NCBI RefSeq assembly: GCF_023716465.1
Contig: NZ_CP092415.1
Location: forward strand, 2,333,501 to 2,397,500
Direction of reading: 5' to 3'
Length of the DNA: 64,000 nt
Source: Flagellimonas marinaquae
GTDB lineage: Bacteria; Bacteroidota; Bacteroidia; Flavobacteriales; Flavobacteriaceae
The notes beneath the pieces were generated by a model that was not told the origin of the DNA, did no database searches, and saw only the letters and a program-made list of their open reading frames with translations. Made by a program: the position numbers and the translations under genes. Positions 53,228-63,671 of this stretch are shown here, piece after piece; within the stretch, counting starts at the first letter, position 1, and every line of letters begins with the position of its first letter.

Positions 53228-54322
53228 ATGGAGCCAAGACCAATATTTAAAAGACTTCTATGCCTTTTTTTGATGAATTCCTTCTTTGGAATTGGTCAAA
53301 ATTTGGTTCATAATGGAGGTTTCGAAGAATATTCTTCCTGTCCTGTTAAAATGAGTAATCTAAATAGGGATGCTGCTTACTGGAGCGCTCCGACTTTGGG
53401 AACAACCGATTATTTTAATCAATGTAGTAGAACCAAGTTGGGTGTTCCCATGAACTTTAAAGGTAAACAAGAGCCTTATGAGGGTGCAGCATATGCCGGC
53501 CTCTACTTGTTTGCTCCAAAGGATTATCGTGAATATATACAAGTGCCGTTGACCGAAACCCTGCAAAAAGGTAGTCGGTACAGGTTGACCTTATTTTTGA
53601 GCCTATCCGAAAAATCGGATGGTGCTGTTATGGATATGGGCGCCGTTTTATCCGATAGACCCTTATCTATTTATACCAAAAAAGAACTGTCTCAAAGTCA
53701 ATTGATCGCCACTTCCGCACAAACTACCCATATCAAACAATTTCCAGTATCAAATTATTATCAGGATAAACAACAGTGGATGGAGTTAAGTTTTGATTTG
53801 GTAGCCAAAGGATTTGAGAATCATTTGATCCTGGGAAATTTTAAAAGTAACGCAGGTACCGCATATATCGATAGCAAAGACCCTTCAAATAATAAGGAAG
53901 GTTATGCCTATTACTATTTGGACGATATTTCTTTGGTCTATTTAGGACCGGAATACAAGACCAACGAAGTGTACGTTTTAAATCATGTAAATTTTAATTT
54001 TGATAGGTTCGACTTGCAACCCAAGGCAAAACAAAGTCTCCGGGATGTTTATAATTACTTGCAGCAAAACCCGGATTTAAAAGTAGCTATCAGTGGCCAT
54101 ACGGATGATCTGGGTTCCTCAGAATATAACAATGTGCTCAGTCGCGAGAGGGCAAGTTCGGTCGCCAATTACCTTATAACTTTAGGGTTGCACAAAAACC
54201 GGATTTCCTATCAAGGATATGGTGACAGTAAACCATTGGATACTACTCTGACCGAAGAAGCACGGAGGAAAAATAGAAGAGTAGAGTTTGTTATGACAGA
54301 GTTCGAGGATGACAATCCCTAA
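53228..54322 (+). CDS. OmpA family peptidoglycan-binding protein
   Basis: A 364-residue protein from ATG 53228 (earlier in-frame TTG rejected). The signal peptide ends near GIGQ (residue ~24). Residues ~25-240 are a beta-sandwich-like domain starting NLVHNGGFEEYSSCP, as in carbohydrate-binding-like N-terminal modules of Bacteroidota OmpA proteins. Residues ~255-360 form the OmpA/MotB domain (NFNFDRFDLQPKAKQSL, ISGHTDDLGSSEYNNVLSRERASSVANYL, RKNRRVEFVM) that binds peptidoglycan. It tethers the outer membrane to the wall. Confidence 0.9.
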   Translation: MEPRPIFKRLLCLFLMNSFFGIGQNLVHNGGFEEYSSCPVKMSNLNRDAAYWSAPTLGTTDYFNQCSRTKLGVPMNFKGKQEPYEGAAYAGLYLFAPKDYREYIQVPLTETLQKGSRYRLTLFLSLSEKSDGAVMDMGAVLSDRPLSIYTKKELSQSQLIATSAQTTHIKQFPVSNYYQDKQQWMELSFDLVAKGFENHLILGNFKSNAGTAYIDSKDPSNNKEGYAYYYLDDISLVYLGPEYKTNEVYVLNHVNFNFDRFDLQPKAKQSLRDVYNYLQQNPDLKVAISGHTDDLGSSEYNNVLSRERASSVANYLITLGLHKNRISYQGYGDSKPLDTTLTEEARRKNRRVEFVMTEFEDDNP

Positions 54323-54364
54323 AATTTCAATCACTTTTTCTATTTTTGGAAGAAACCATCCAAA

Positions 54365-55984
54365 ATGAAAAAGTACGTTTTACTGCTCTCCACATTGTTC
54401 ATTATTTCTTGCCATACCAAGGAACAAGTGGACCTAATTGTATCCAATGCCAATATTTATACGGTAGATGAGGATTTTTCCAAAGCGACGGGCATTGCGA
54501 TAAAAGACGGAAAGTTTGTAGAAGTCGGGGATACGGACGAAATCAACAAAAAATATACTGCCCAAAACAGTTTTGATGCCCAAGGTAAAACCATAGTTCC
54601 GGGACTTATAGATGCACACTGCCATTTTTACGGATTGGGGCAAAATCAACAAGTGGTCGATTTGGTCGGCACGGAAAGTTATGAAGAGGTGATGGAAAGG
54701 GTGGTGGCCTTCCAAAAGGAACGCCCATCCAATTTTATTCGTGGTAGAGGTTGGGATCAAAACGATTGGGAGGTCAAAGAGTTTCCTACCAAGGATAAAC
54801 TGGATGAATTGTTTCCGGACACGCCAGTGGCTTTGGAGCGCGTGGATGGTCATGCCTATTTGGTCAATCAAAAAGCCTTGGATATGGCCGGAATTACTGC
54901 TGAAACAAAAACCGAAGGTGGGGAAATTGTAAAGGAAAATGGTAAAATCACCGGTGTATTGGTGGACAACCCCATGGGATTGATAGATCAAGTGATTCCC
55001 AAAGCAAGTTTGGCACAAAATATACAGGCGCTTAAGGATGCAGAAGCTATTTCTTTGGATTATGGCCTCACTACCGTGAACGATGCAGGTCTTCCGAGGG
55101 AGATAGTTGAGTTGATCGATAGCCTACAGCAAGCAGGTGAATTATCCATTAGGGTATATGCAATGATCTCCAATTATCCAGAAAATTTGGATTACTTTTT
55201 GGAAAAGGGAATCATCAAAACCAATCAATTAAATGTACGTTCCGTAAAGGTATATGGCGATGGGGCCCTTGGTTCGCGAGGTGCGGCCCTAAGAGATCAT
55301 TATTCCGATAAGCCTGGCCATTTTGGTGCTATGGTAACACCCGTGGACCAAATAGAAGCACTGGCTCATCGCATTGCGGAAACCGATTATCAGATGAACA
55401 CCCATGCAATTGGCGATTCTGCCAATATTGTGGTGCTAAGGGCCTACGAAAAAGCACTAAAAGGTAGAACGGACCGCAGATGGAAAGTGGAACACGCGCA
55501 GGTAATTTCGCCATCCGATTTTAACTATTTTGAAAAGGGAATCATTCCATCCGTACAGCCAACACATGCCACAAGTGATATGTATTGGGCAGAAGATCGT
55601 TTAGGCAAAGAACGGATAAAAGGAGCTTACGCATATAAAGACCTGTTGAACAAAGCAGGACTGGTTGCCTTGGGAACCGATTTCCCAGTGGAGCAGGTAA
55701 ATCCGTTCTTAACCTTTTATGCGGCGGTCGCCCGCCAAGATGTAGCACAATACCCTGAAGGTGGTTTTCAGATGGAAAATGCCTTGAGCAGAGAGGAAAC
55801 TTTAAAGGGGATGACCATTTGGGCGGCCTATTCCAATTTTGAGGAAGAAGAAAAAGGGAGTATTGAAGCGGGAAAATTTGCAGACTTTGTGGTTCTGAGC
55901 GATGATGTTATGATAATCCCATCCGAAGATATTCCCAATATAACTGCAGAACATGTGTTCTTGGGTGGTGTTCAGAAGAAATAA
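54365..55984 (+). CDS. Amidohydrolase, YtcJ-like, predicted lipoprotein
   Basis: A 539-residue metal-dependent hydrolase. FIISC-HTK at residues ~12-19 is a lipobox. Metal-site motifs are VPGLIDAHCHF (HxH) and later MNTHAIGD, KVEHAQVI and LGTDFPVE, the YtcJ/NfdA order. The substrate (amide, formamide or cyclic imide) is unknown. Monocistronic, terminated together with the convergent DUF2911 gene. Confidence 0.88.
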   Translation: MKKYVLLLSTLFIISCHTKEQVDLIVSNANIYTVDEDFSKATGIAIKDGKFVEVGDTDEINKKYTAQNSFDAQGKTIVPGLIDAHCHFYGLGQNQQVVDLVGTESYEEVMERVVAFQKERPSNFIRGRGWDQNDWEVKEFPTKDKLDELFPDTPVALERVDGHAYLVNQKALDMAGITAETKTEGGEIVKENGKITGVLVDNPMGLIDQVIPKASLAQNIQALKDAEAISLDYGLTTVNDAGLPREIVELIDSLQQAGELSIRVYAMISNYPENLDYFLEKGIIKTNQLNVRSVKVYGDGALGSRGAALRDHYSDKPGHFGAMVTPVDQIEALAHRIAETDYQMNTHAIGDSANIVVLRAYEKALKGRTDRRWKVEHAQVISPSDFNYFEKGIIPSVQPTHATSDMYWAEDRLGKERIKGAYAYKDLLNKAGLVALGTDFPVEQVNPFLTFYAAVARQDVAQYPEGGFQMENALSREETLKGMTIWAAYSNFEEEEKGSIEAGKFADFVVLSDDVMIIPSEDIPNITAEHVFLGGVQKK

Positions 55985-56053
55985 TGCCCCCTTTGTTGAT
56001 TTAAACTAAGCGAGGAAACCAATCTATAATAGGTTTTGTTGCAAAAGAACAAT

Positions 56054-56088
56054 AAAAAAGCCCCTTATTAAGGGGCTTTCGTATTTTT
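56054..56088. terminator. Bidirectional terminator between amidohydrolase and DUF2911 genes
   Basis: AAAGCCCC and GGGGCTTT with a TTATTAA loop; T-rich on the plus side (GTATTTTT) and TTTTTTATT on the minus side. Confidence 0.85.
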
Positions 56089-56102
56089 AGAACGACCATG
56101 TA

Positions 56103-56636
56103 TTAATAGCTGATCGGTAAAGAGACTCTGGTAGTTCCCCATCCCATAACCATATTTCCATCGTCGTCAAAAGCAACGGAGAAGGCTTCCAATTCTTCGC
56201 TATCCGAAGAAACTGCAGCAGTGGCACGTACCACATCACCGTCACTATCATAAGAATAAGCGCCCCATTGGTGTAGGTTGCTGTTCAAGATAACGGTCCA
56301 TTCGCTATCACCCGGAATAGTGAACAATGCATAAGAACCTGCCTTGATCGTTTTGCCGCCAATAGTGGCATCTTTGTAAAAAGTTATTTCCGTAGCTTCG
56401 TTGGCTCCGGTTCTCCAAACTTTTCCGGCAGGGGCCAATTCGGCCATGCTACGTCCCTTCAATTGTGGACGACTGTAAATAATGCGCGCAGATTTATCAT
56501 TTTCTCTAGAGCTTGCTGGATAATAGGCAATATCCGCAGGACTTTTGTCGAGTCCACTAAACTTTTGGGCCACGGCATCCGTAGAAAACACTAAACTGGC
56601 ACAAAACATCAATACTAATACTGTTAAATTCTTCAT
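56103..56636 (-). CDS. DUF2911 domain protein, exported
   Basis: A 177-residue protein with a Sec signal (ends AVAQ, residue ~24). The DUF2911 core is ARIIYSRPQLKGRSM, VWRTGANEATEITFYKDATIGGKTIKAGSYALFTIPG and EWTVILNSNLHQWGAY. The family is confined mostly to Bacteroidota and has no known function; a periplasmic beta-sandwich is likely. Confidence 0.87.
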   Translation of the reverse strand: MKNLTVLVLMFCASLVFSTDAVAQKFSGLDKSPADIAYYPASSRENDKSARIIYSRPQLKGRSMAELAPAGKVWRTGANEATEITFYKDATIGGKTIKAGSYALFTIPGDSEWTVILNSNLHQWGAYSYDSDGDVVRATAAVSSDSEELEAFSVAFDDDGNMVMGWGTTRVSLPISY

Positions 56637-56752
56637 GATTGCGATTTAATTTCCGTTTTTCAGGAGTTGATTAATAGTTTTTTCAAATATACAGACGGGA
56701 AAATTAAGCGACCTTACAAAGCATTGGATAAAAATGATTTAAAAGCGCATAT

Positions 56753-56769
56753 TGTTTCAATATGAAACA
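56753..56769. promoter_or_regulatory. Inverted repeat upstream of asnB
   Basis: TGTTTCA, ATA, TGAAACA: perfect 7-bp arms. It lies in a very AT-rich 240-base spacer, ~85 bases upstream of a -7-like CATATTTG (56840-56847, one mismatch). It may be a regulator site for asnB or the divergent DUF2911 gene. Confidence 0.35.
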
Positions 56770-56877
56770 GTAAGATGATTTAAAATTATAAAATATAATT
56801 AAATATCTAATAATAGTTTTATTAAATAATATTAAAGTTCATATTTGTTTTAAAATTGTTATTAAATATAATAAATT

Positions 56878-58548
56878 ATGTGTGGTATTGTTTGCGCATT
56901 TGATGTGAAGGAAAGTACGGAAGTACTAAGGCCCCAACTATTGGAAATGTCTAAAAAAGTGAGACATAGAGGGCCGGATTGGAGTGGTATTTATGCCGAT
57001 GATAAGGCAATTTTGGCCCATGAGCGATTGGCTATTGTTGATCCGGCTTCGGGAAAGCAGCCGTTGATCAGTGCCGATGGTAAATTGGTATTGGCAGCCA
57101 ATGGTGAAATTTATAATCATCAGGAATTAAGAAAACGGTTCGAGGGGAAATATGAGTTCCGTACACAATCCGATTGTGAGGTTATTTTGGCCCTATATCA
57201 GGAAAAGGGAGTGGATTTTGTTGATGAAATGAACGGTATATTTGGTTTTGCCATATACGACTCGGAAAAAGACGAGTATTTCATCGCCCGCGACCATATG
57301 GGAATTATTCCGTTGTACATAGGTTGGGACAAAAACGGAACGTTCTACGTGGCTTCCGAGTTGAAAGCTTTGGAAGGCACTTGTTCCAAAATCCAACTTT
57401 TTCCCCCTGGTCACTATATGCACAGTTCTAACGGTGAATTTGTACGCTGGTACAAACGGGATTGGATGGAATATGATGCAGTTAAGGAAAACGAGACCAG
57501 CATTGCAAAAATCAAAGATGCATTGGAAGCTGCGGTACACCGTCAATTAATGTCCGATGTGCCTTATGGCGTACTATTGTCCGGTGGATTGGATTCATCG
57601 GTAACATCGGCCATTGCAAAAAAATATTCCCAAAAAAGAATCGAGTCCGGGGACACGGCCGATGCTTGGTGGCCACAATTGCACTCTTTTTCGGTAGGCT
57701 TGGAGGGTTCTCCTGATTTGGCGGCGGCCCAAAAGGTGGCCGACCATATTGGAACGGTCCATCACGAGATCAAATTTACCATCCAAGAAGGGCTGGATGC
57801 CATAAAGGACGTTGTTTATAACCTCGAAACATACGATATTACAACCATAAGAGCTTCGACTCCAATGTATTTAATGGCCAGGGTGATCAAATCCATGGGA
57901 ATTAAAATGGTCCTTTCGGGTGAAGGAGCGGACGAATTGTTCGGCGGATATTTATACTTCCATAAGGCCCCTAGTCCAAAGGATTTTCATGAAGAAACAG
58001 TAAGAAAACTGGACAAGCTTCACATGTACGACTGCCTTAGGGCCAATAAATCCTTGGCGGCCTGGGGTATTGAGGGGCGTGTGCCCTTTTTGGACAAAGA
58101 GTTTATGGATGTGGCCATGAGCATAAATCCAAAAGATAAAATGATCAACGGCGAACGCATGGAGAAATGGGTAGTTCGCAAAGCATTTGAGGATTATTTG
58201 CCCGAAAGCGTGGCCTGGAGGCAAAAAGAACAATTTTCCGATGGAGTCGGGTACAGCTGGATAGATACCTTAAAAGCTTTAGTGGAAGAGGAGATTTCGG
58301 ATGAGCAACTAAAAAATGCCCATTTTAAGTTTCCAATTCAGACCCCTACATCTAAAGAAGAGTATTATTACCGTTCAATTTTTGAAAGTCATTTCCCTTC
58401 CGATGCGGCGGCTATGAGCGTGCCGCAAGAACCATCAGTGGCATGTAGTACCAAAATTGCCCTGGAGTGGGACGAGGCATTCAAGAACATGAACGACCCA
58501 TCGGGAAGAGCTGTGGCTAAGGTTCATACCGATGCATATGTAAAATAA
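56878..58548 (+). CDS. asnB: Asparagine synthase B, glutamine-hydrolysing
   Basis: A 556-residue enzyme. Cys2 (MCGIVCAF) is the glutaminase nucleophile of the N-terminal Ntn domain (~1-200; RHRGPDWSG, NGEIYNHQELR). The synthetase domain follows with the PP-loop LLSGGLDSS near residue 237 and SGEGADELFGGYLYF near 350. It makes Asn from Asp, Gln and ATP. Length and the C-terminal region match E. coli AsnB (554). It is single and is followed by a terminator. Confidence 0.96.
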   Translation: MCGIVCAFDVKESTEVLRPQLLEMSKKVRHRGPDWSGIYADDKAILAHERLAIVDPASGKQPLISADGKLVLAANGEIYNHQELRKRFEGKYEFRTQSDCEVILALYQEKGVDFVDEMNGIFGFAIYDSEKDEYFIARDHMGIIPLYIGWDKNGTFYVASELKALEGTCSKIQLFPPGHYMHSSNGEFVRWYKRDWMEYDAVKENETSIAKIKDALEAAVHRQLMSDVPYGVLLSGGLDSSVTSAIAKKYSQKRIESGDTADAWWPQLHSFSVGLEGSPDLAAAQKVADHIGTVHHEIKFTIQEGLDAIKDVVYNLETYDITTIRASTPMYLMARVIKSMGIKMVLSGEGADELFGGYLYFHKAPSPKDFHEETVRKLDKLHMYDCLRANKSLAAWGIEGRVPFLDKEFMDVAMSINPKDKMINGERMEKWVVRKAFEDYLPESVAWRQKEQFSDGVGYSWIDTLKALVEEEISDEQLKNAHFKFPIQTPTSKEEYYYRSIFESHFPSDAAAMSVPQEPSVACSTKIALEWDEAFKNMNDPSGRAVAKVHTDAYVK

Positions 58549-58616
58549 CCCCTGTTTAAACCAACCAAACGATATGAAGCAGTTAATCTAACATGTTTCA
58601 TTTTTTAATTAGTCAG

Positions 58617-58645
58617 AAAGCCCCTTTCCCGAGGGGCTTTTTAGT
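58617..58645 (+). terminator. Terminator after asnB
   Basis: AAAGCCCC and GGGGCTTT across TTTCCCGA, then TTTAG. Confidence 0.88.
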
Positions 58646-58686
58646 TGTTCGGACCATGTTAGGGTACAAGCAATAAAAAGAGGCTG

Positions 58687-58748
58687 TTTTCCACACACTT
58701 TGTTGATAACTTAGGGGCTTGAGAGGGGTGTTTTTGGCCATTTCCACA
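58687..58748. other. Cluster of DnaA-box-like 9-mers at gyrB
   Basis: TTTTCCACA (58687-58695), TTATCAACA on the minus strand (58701-58709) and ATTTCCACA (58740-58748) are one or two mismatches from the DnaA box TTATCCACA, three in 62 bases. They overlap the gyrB promoter. This could be a DnaA-regulated promoter or an origin-proximal site; no clear unwinding element was found next to it. Confidence 0.35.
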
Positions 58749-58766
58749 GGGTATTGTTTATATTTG
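58734..58766 (+). promoter_or_regulatory. Promoter of gyrB
   Basis: TTG (58734-58736), 22-base spacer, TATATTTG (58759-58766), 36 bases before the ATG. A full consensus match. Confidence 0.65.
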
Positions 58767-58796
58767 TAAGATTTGAATTTTTGAGGCAAATACTGA

Positions 58797-60743
<1,947 letters not shown>

Positions 60744-60764
60744 AATTCAGGCATTTCACAACAA

Positions 60765-60794
60765 AAACTCGCCCCAGCAGGGCGAGTTTTTTAG
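60765..60794 (+). terminator. Terminator after gyrB
   Basis: AACTCGCCC and GGGCGAGTT across CAGCA, followed by T6. Confidence 0.92.
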
Positions 60795-60816
60795 TTTTGG
60801 GTAAAACTTCAATATT

Positions 60817-61827
60817 ATGAAAAGACTAATTTTAGCGCTTGCACTAGTTACTGTGACCATGGGCAAGTCCCAGGATCTCAACGATATATTTGTTTCGGGA
60901 GTTGCGGATGCCGAGCGATTTGCCAACGCTTATTTGTCCCCGGTCTCGGAAGGAGCTATTTACAGCATCTCCAATGGATGGTACAATACGGCAGATGCCA
61001 AGCCCTTGGGTGGATTTGAGATTTCCATTATAGGAAACATGACCGGATTTAAAAACAAGGACGATAAAAAAGCATTTTTATTGGATCCTGCCGATTACGA
61101 TAACTTGGATTTTGTACAAAACCCGGGTCAGGCCAGAATGGTGTCTACTGCGTTAGGGGATATTGAGGGAGTAGAAGTTTTTGTGGAAGATGAAAGTGGT
61201 ATCTTCAGAGAGAGTTTTGAGCTGCCCACAGGTCTTTCTGCTGAAAACCTCAATTTTATACCATCGGGGTATCTACAGGCCAGTGTAGGTTTGATCAAGG
61301 GGTTGGAAGTAAAAGCTCGTTTTTTGCCAAAGATCAAATTTGACGACGATGCCAAGATTGGATTGTTCGGGGCCGGATTGCAATATGATTTTACCAAAAT
61401 ATTGCCTGCCGATAAAGTATTGCCCGTTGCTATTTCTGCGGTAATTGGCTATACCAATTTAAATGGGGAATACGATTTTTCCGATTCTGATTTTATCAGC
61501 GGAAGTGATCAACGAATCGATGCTTCTTTCAGAACATGGAATTTTAGCGCCGTGGTCTCCACTAAAAATATCCCGGTAATTAATTTTTATGGAGGGATTG
61601 GATATATCACAGGGAACTCGGATATCGATGTGCTTGGTACTTACGAGGCCAACGGGCCTTTCTTTTCAGAAACAGTGGTAGACCCTTTTACGGTATCGCA
61701 AGATGCAAGCGGAGTATCTGCTAATTTGGGTACCAAACTTAAACTGGGATTTTTTAGGTTGAATGCAGAATATAATTTCTCCGAGTTCAGCACATTTACC
61801 TTTGGAGTGAATTTTGGATTTAGGTAA
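60817..61827 (+). CDS. Outer-membrane barrel-like protein, DUF6588 family
   Basis: A 336-residue protein with a signal peptide (ends GKSQ, residue ~18). The remainder resembles small Bacteroidota barrels: YLQASVGLIKGLEVKARFLPKI, IGLFGAGLQYDFTKILP and a closing FTFGVNFGFR. I recall this as DUF6588, often next to gyrB and mdh in Flavobacteriia. Function unknown. It follows the gyrB terminator, so it has its own promoter, which I could not find as a consensus match. Confidence 0.72.
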   Translation: MKRLILALALVTVTMGKSQDLNDIFVSGVADAERFANAYLSPVSEGAIYSISNGWYNTADAKPLGGFEISIIGNMTGFKNKDDKKAFLLDPADYDNLDFVQNPGQARMVSTALGDIEGVEVFVEDESGIFRESFELPTGLSAENLNFIPSGYLQASVGLIKGLEVKARFLPKIKFDDDAKIGLFGAGLQYDFTKILPADKVLPVAISAVIGYTNLNGEYDFSDSDFISGSDQRIDASFRTWNFSAVVSTKNIPVINFYGGIGYITGNSDIDVLGTYEANGPFFSETVVDPFTVSQDASGVSANLGTKLKLGFFRLNAEYNFSEFSTFTFGVNFGFR

Positions 61828-61860
61828 GAGAGAATCAAAAATTACCGATCAAAAATAAAG

Positions 61861-61890
61861 AAGGCCCCGTTTCCGGGGCCTACTATTTTC
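61861..61890. terminator. Terminator shared by DUF6588 and the convergent lipoprotein gene
   Basis: AGGCCCCG and CGGGGCCT across TTTC. The minus side continues TTCTTTATTTTT, so it should serve the minus-strand gene best. Confidence 0.8.
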
Positions 61891-61908
61891 ATATATGTAG
61901 TCTTCACG

Positions 61909-62280
61909 TCATTCCCTGGTGGCGAAGACCGAGCCATTATCCAAGGTTAATACTTCGGGGGTTTTTGCTTTTTCCAAACTAACGGTTATATCGGTAACCT
62001 GTGGGTCGCCATAAATAATGGAATAGGCGCCATTTTCTTGCGACCATTTAAAATCGGTGTAAAAATCTAATTGGGAGTTGGTGTATCTCTGGTATCTTCC
62101 TAGATAGACATCGTTAAAAATCCACTCTTCACGGATCGTGTTCGAATTTTTTCCTTCAATAGTTGAAGATGCAGTTTTTGCCCAGATACCCAGAATGGGA
62201 TCGTGGTTGTCCGGAACACTGGTACAGTTGCTTATGGCTATAATGCCAAGAATGGACAACAATGAAAAGAGCTTTTTCAT
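61909..62280 (-). CDS. Small lipoprotein, lipocalin-like
   Basis: A 123-residue protein with lipobox AISNC-TS at residue ~19. The body DPILGIWAKTASSTIEG, EEWIFNDVYLGRYQRY and DFKWSQENGAYSIIYG reads as an up-and-down beta barrel, as in short lipocalin-like proteins of Bacteroidota that begin with a G-x-W motif. No function can be assigned. It is single, convergent to the DUF6588 gene. Confidence 0.62.
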   Translation of the reverse strand: MKKLFSLLSILGIIAISNCTSVPDNHDPILGIWAKTASSTIEGKNSNTIREEWIFNDVYLGRYQRYTNSQLDFYTDFKWSQENGAYSIIYGDPQVTDITVSLEKAKTPEVLTLDNGSVFATRE

Positions 62281-62490
62281 AGGTCAAGTAGGTTACGTTA
62301 AATTTGGGACTATAAGAACGTAGGTTTGTAAGAATCTATTGTATAAAACGGATAAAATATTTTATTGCACAACTCTTATGCTGCTCAAGAGTGATCTAGG
62401 CATCGTTAAATCCATGTCAACTTTGTTGTTTTTACCGGAATTGATGGTCTAAAACTGGTAAATGTCAGTTTTTATCTGCCCTAAATGCCT

Positions 62491-62498
62491 TATTTTTG
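62491..62498 (+). promoter_or_regulatory. -7 element of mdh
   Basis: TATTTTTG, exact TAnnTTTG, 25 bases before the ATG at 62524. No TTG at the right distance upstream. Confidence 0.45.
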
Positions 62499-62523
62499 AG
62501 GACTAAAATTTAAATCTATACAA

Positions 62524-63450
62524 ATGAAAGTTACCGTAGTAGGAGCAGGCGCAGTTGGAGCAAGTTGCGCTGAGTACATAGCAATGAAAAATTTTGCATC
62601 GGAAGTAGTTTTATTGGACATCAAAGAAGGGTATGCCGAAGGTAAGGCCATGGATTTGATGCAAACGGCATCATTGAACGGATTTGATACCAAAATTACC
62701 GGGTCTACCAGCGATTATGGTAAGACTGCCAATAGCGACATTGCAGTGATCACTTCGGGAATTCCTCGTAAACCTGGTATGACGCGTGAAGAGTTGATAG
62801 GTATTAATGCCGGCATTGTGAAAACAGTGGCCACAAGCCTTTTGGAGCACTCCCCTAACGTAACTATTATTGTAGTGAGCAACCCAATGGATACGATGAC
62901 CTATTTGGTGCACAAAGCAACAGGACTTCCTAAAAATAGAATTATAGGAATGGGTGGAGCTTTGGACAGTGCCCGTTTCAAATATAGATTGGCCCAAGCC
63001 TTGGAAGCACCTATTTCAGATGTGGATGGTATGGTGATCGGCGGGCACAGCGATAAAGGAATGGTGCCCTTGATCGGCCATGCTACAAGAAACAGTGTAA
63101 AAGTTTCCGAGTTCCTATCCGAAGAAAAAATGAACTGGGTTGTGGAAGAAACCAAAGTTGGAGGTGCTACTTTGACCGGATTGTTGGGTACAAGTGCTTG
63201 GTATGCCCCAGGTGCTGCCGTTTCCAGCTTGGTCCAGGCCATTGCATGTGATCAAAAGAAAATGTTCCCTTGCTCATCACTGTTGGAAGGTGAGTACGGA
63301 CTAAACGATATTTGTATAGGGGTGCCGGTAATCCTAGGTAAAAATGGTATCGAGAAAATTGTAGAGATAGAATTGTCCGATGCCGAAAAGGCCAAAATGC
63401 AGGAAAGTGCCGAAGGTGTAAAAAAGACCAACGGACTGCTAGAGGTTTAG
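62524..63450 (+). CDS. mdh: Malate dehydrogenase
   Basis: NAD-dependent oxidation of malate to oxaloacetate in the TCA cycle. The 308 residues carry the Rossmann GAGAVGASCAEY (residues 7-18), the substrate-loop Arg pair GIPRKPGMTREEL, and the catalytic His in IGGHSDKG. It belongs to the LDH-like MDH type found in Bacteroidota and Chlorobi, not the E. coli type. Monocistronic as far as seen. Confidence 0.95.
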   Translation: MKVTVVGAGAVGASCAEYIAMKNFASEVVLLDIKEGYAEGKAMDLMQTASLNGFDTKITGSTSDYGKTANSDIAVITSGIPRKPGMTREELIGINAGIVKTVATSLLEHSPNVTIIVVSNPMDTMTYLVHKATGLPKNRIIGMGGALDSARFKYRLAQALEAPISDVDGMVIGGHSDKGMVPLIGHATRNSVKVSEFLSEEKMNWVVEETKVGGATLTGLLGTSAWYAPGAAVSSLVQAIACDQKKMFPCSSLLEGEYGLNDICIGVPVILGKNGIEKIVEIELSDAEKAKMQESAEGVKKTNGLLEV

Positions 63451-63602
63451 ATTTAAAAATCTATCGGTTAAAGTGTCATTTTGGGCATCGACCAAAAGAA
63501 AATTACCATCAAATTAAATGGAAATTTCTAGGTTTGTCCGGGATGACATTTTTAATTTTATACCGTAACTATTAACAGTAATTGCAATTACATCAAATTC
63601 TA

Positions 63603-63633
63603 TTGTCAAATCTTATCGGAAATGATATATTTG
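63603..63633 (+). promoter_or_regulatory. Promoter of secDF
   Basis: TTG (63603-63605), 20-base spacer, TATATTTG (63626-63633), 39 bases before the ATG at 63672. A full consensus match. Confidence 0.65.
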
Positions 63634-63671
63634 CACGCTGTTTAAGAAAACTTCTAAAAAATTAACAATCA

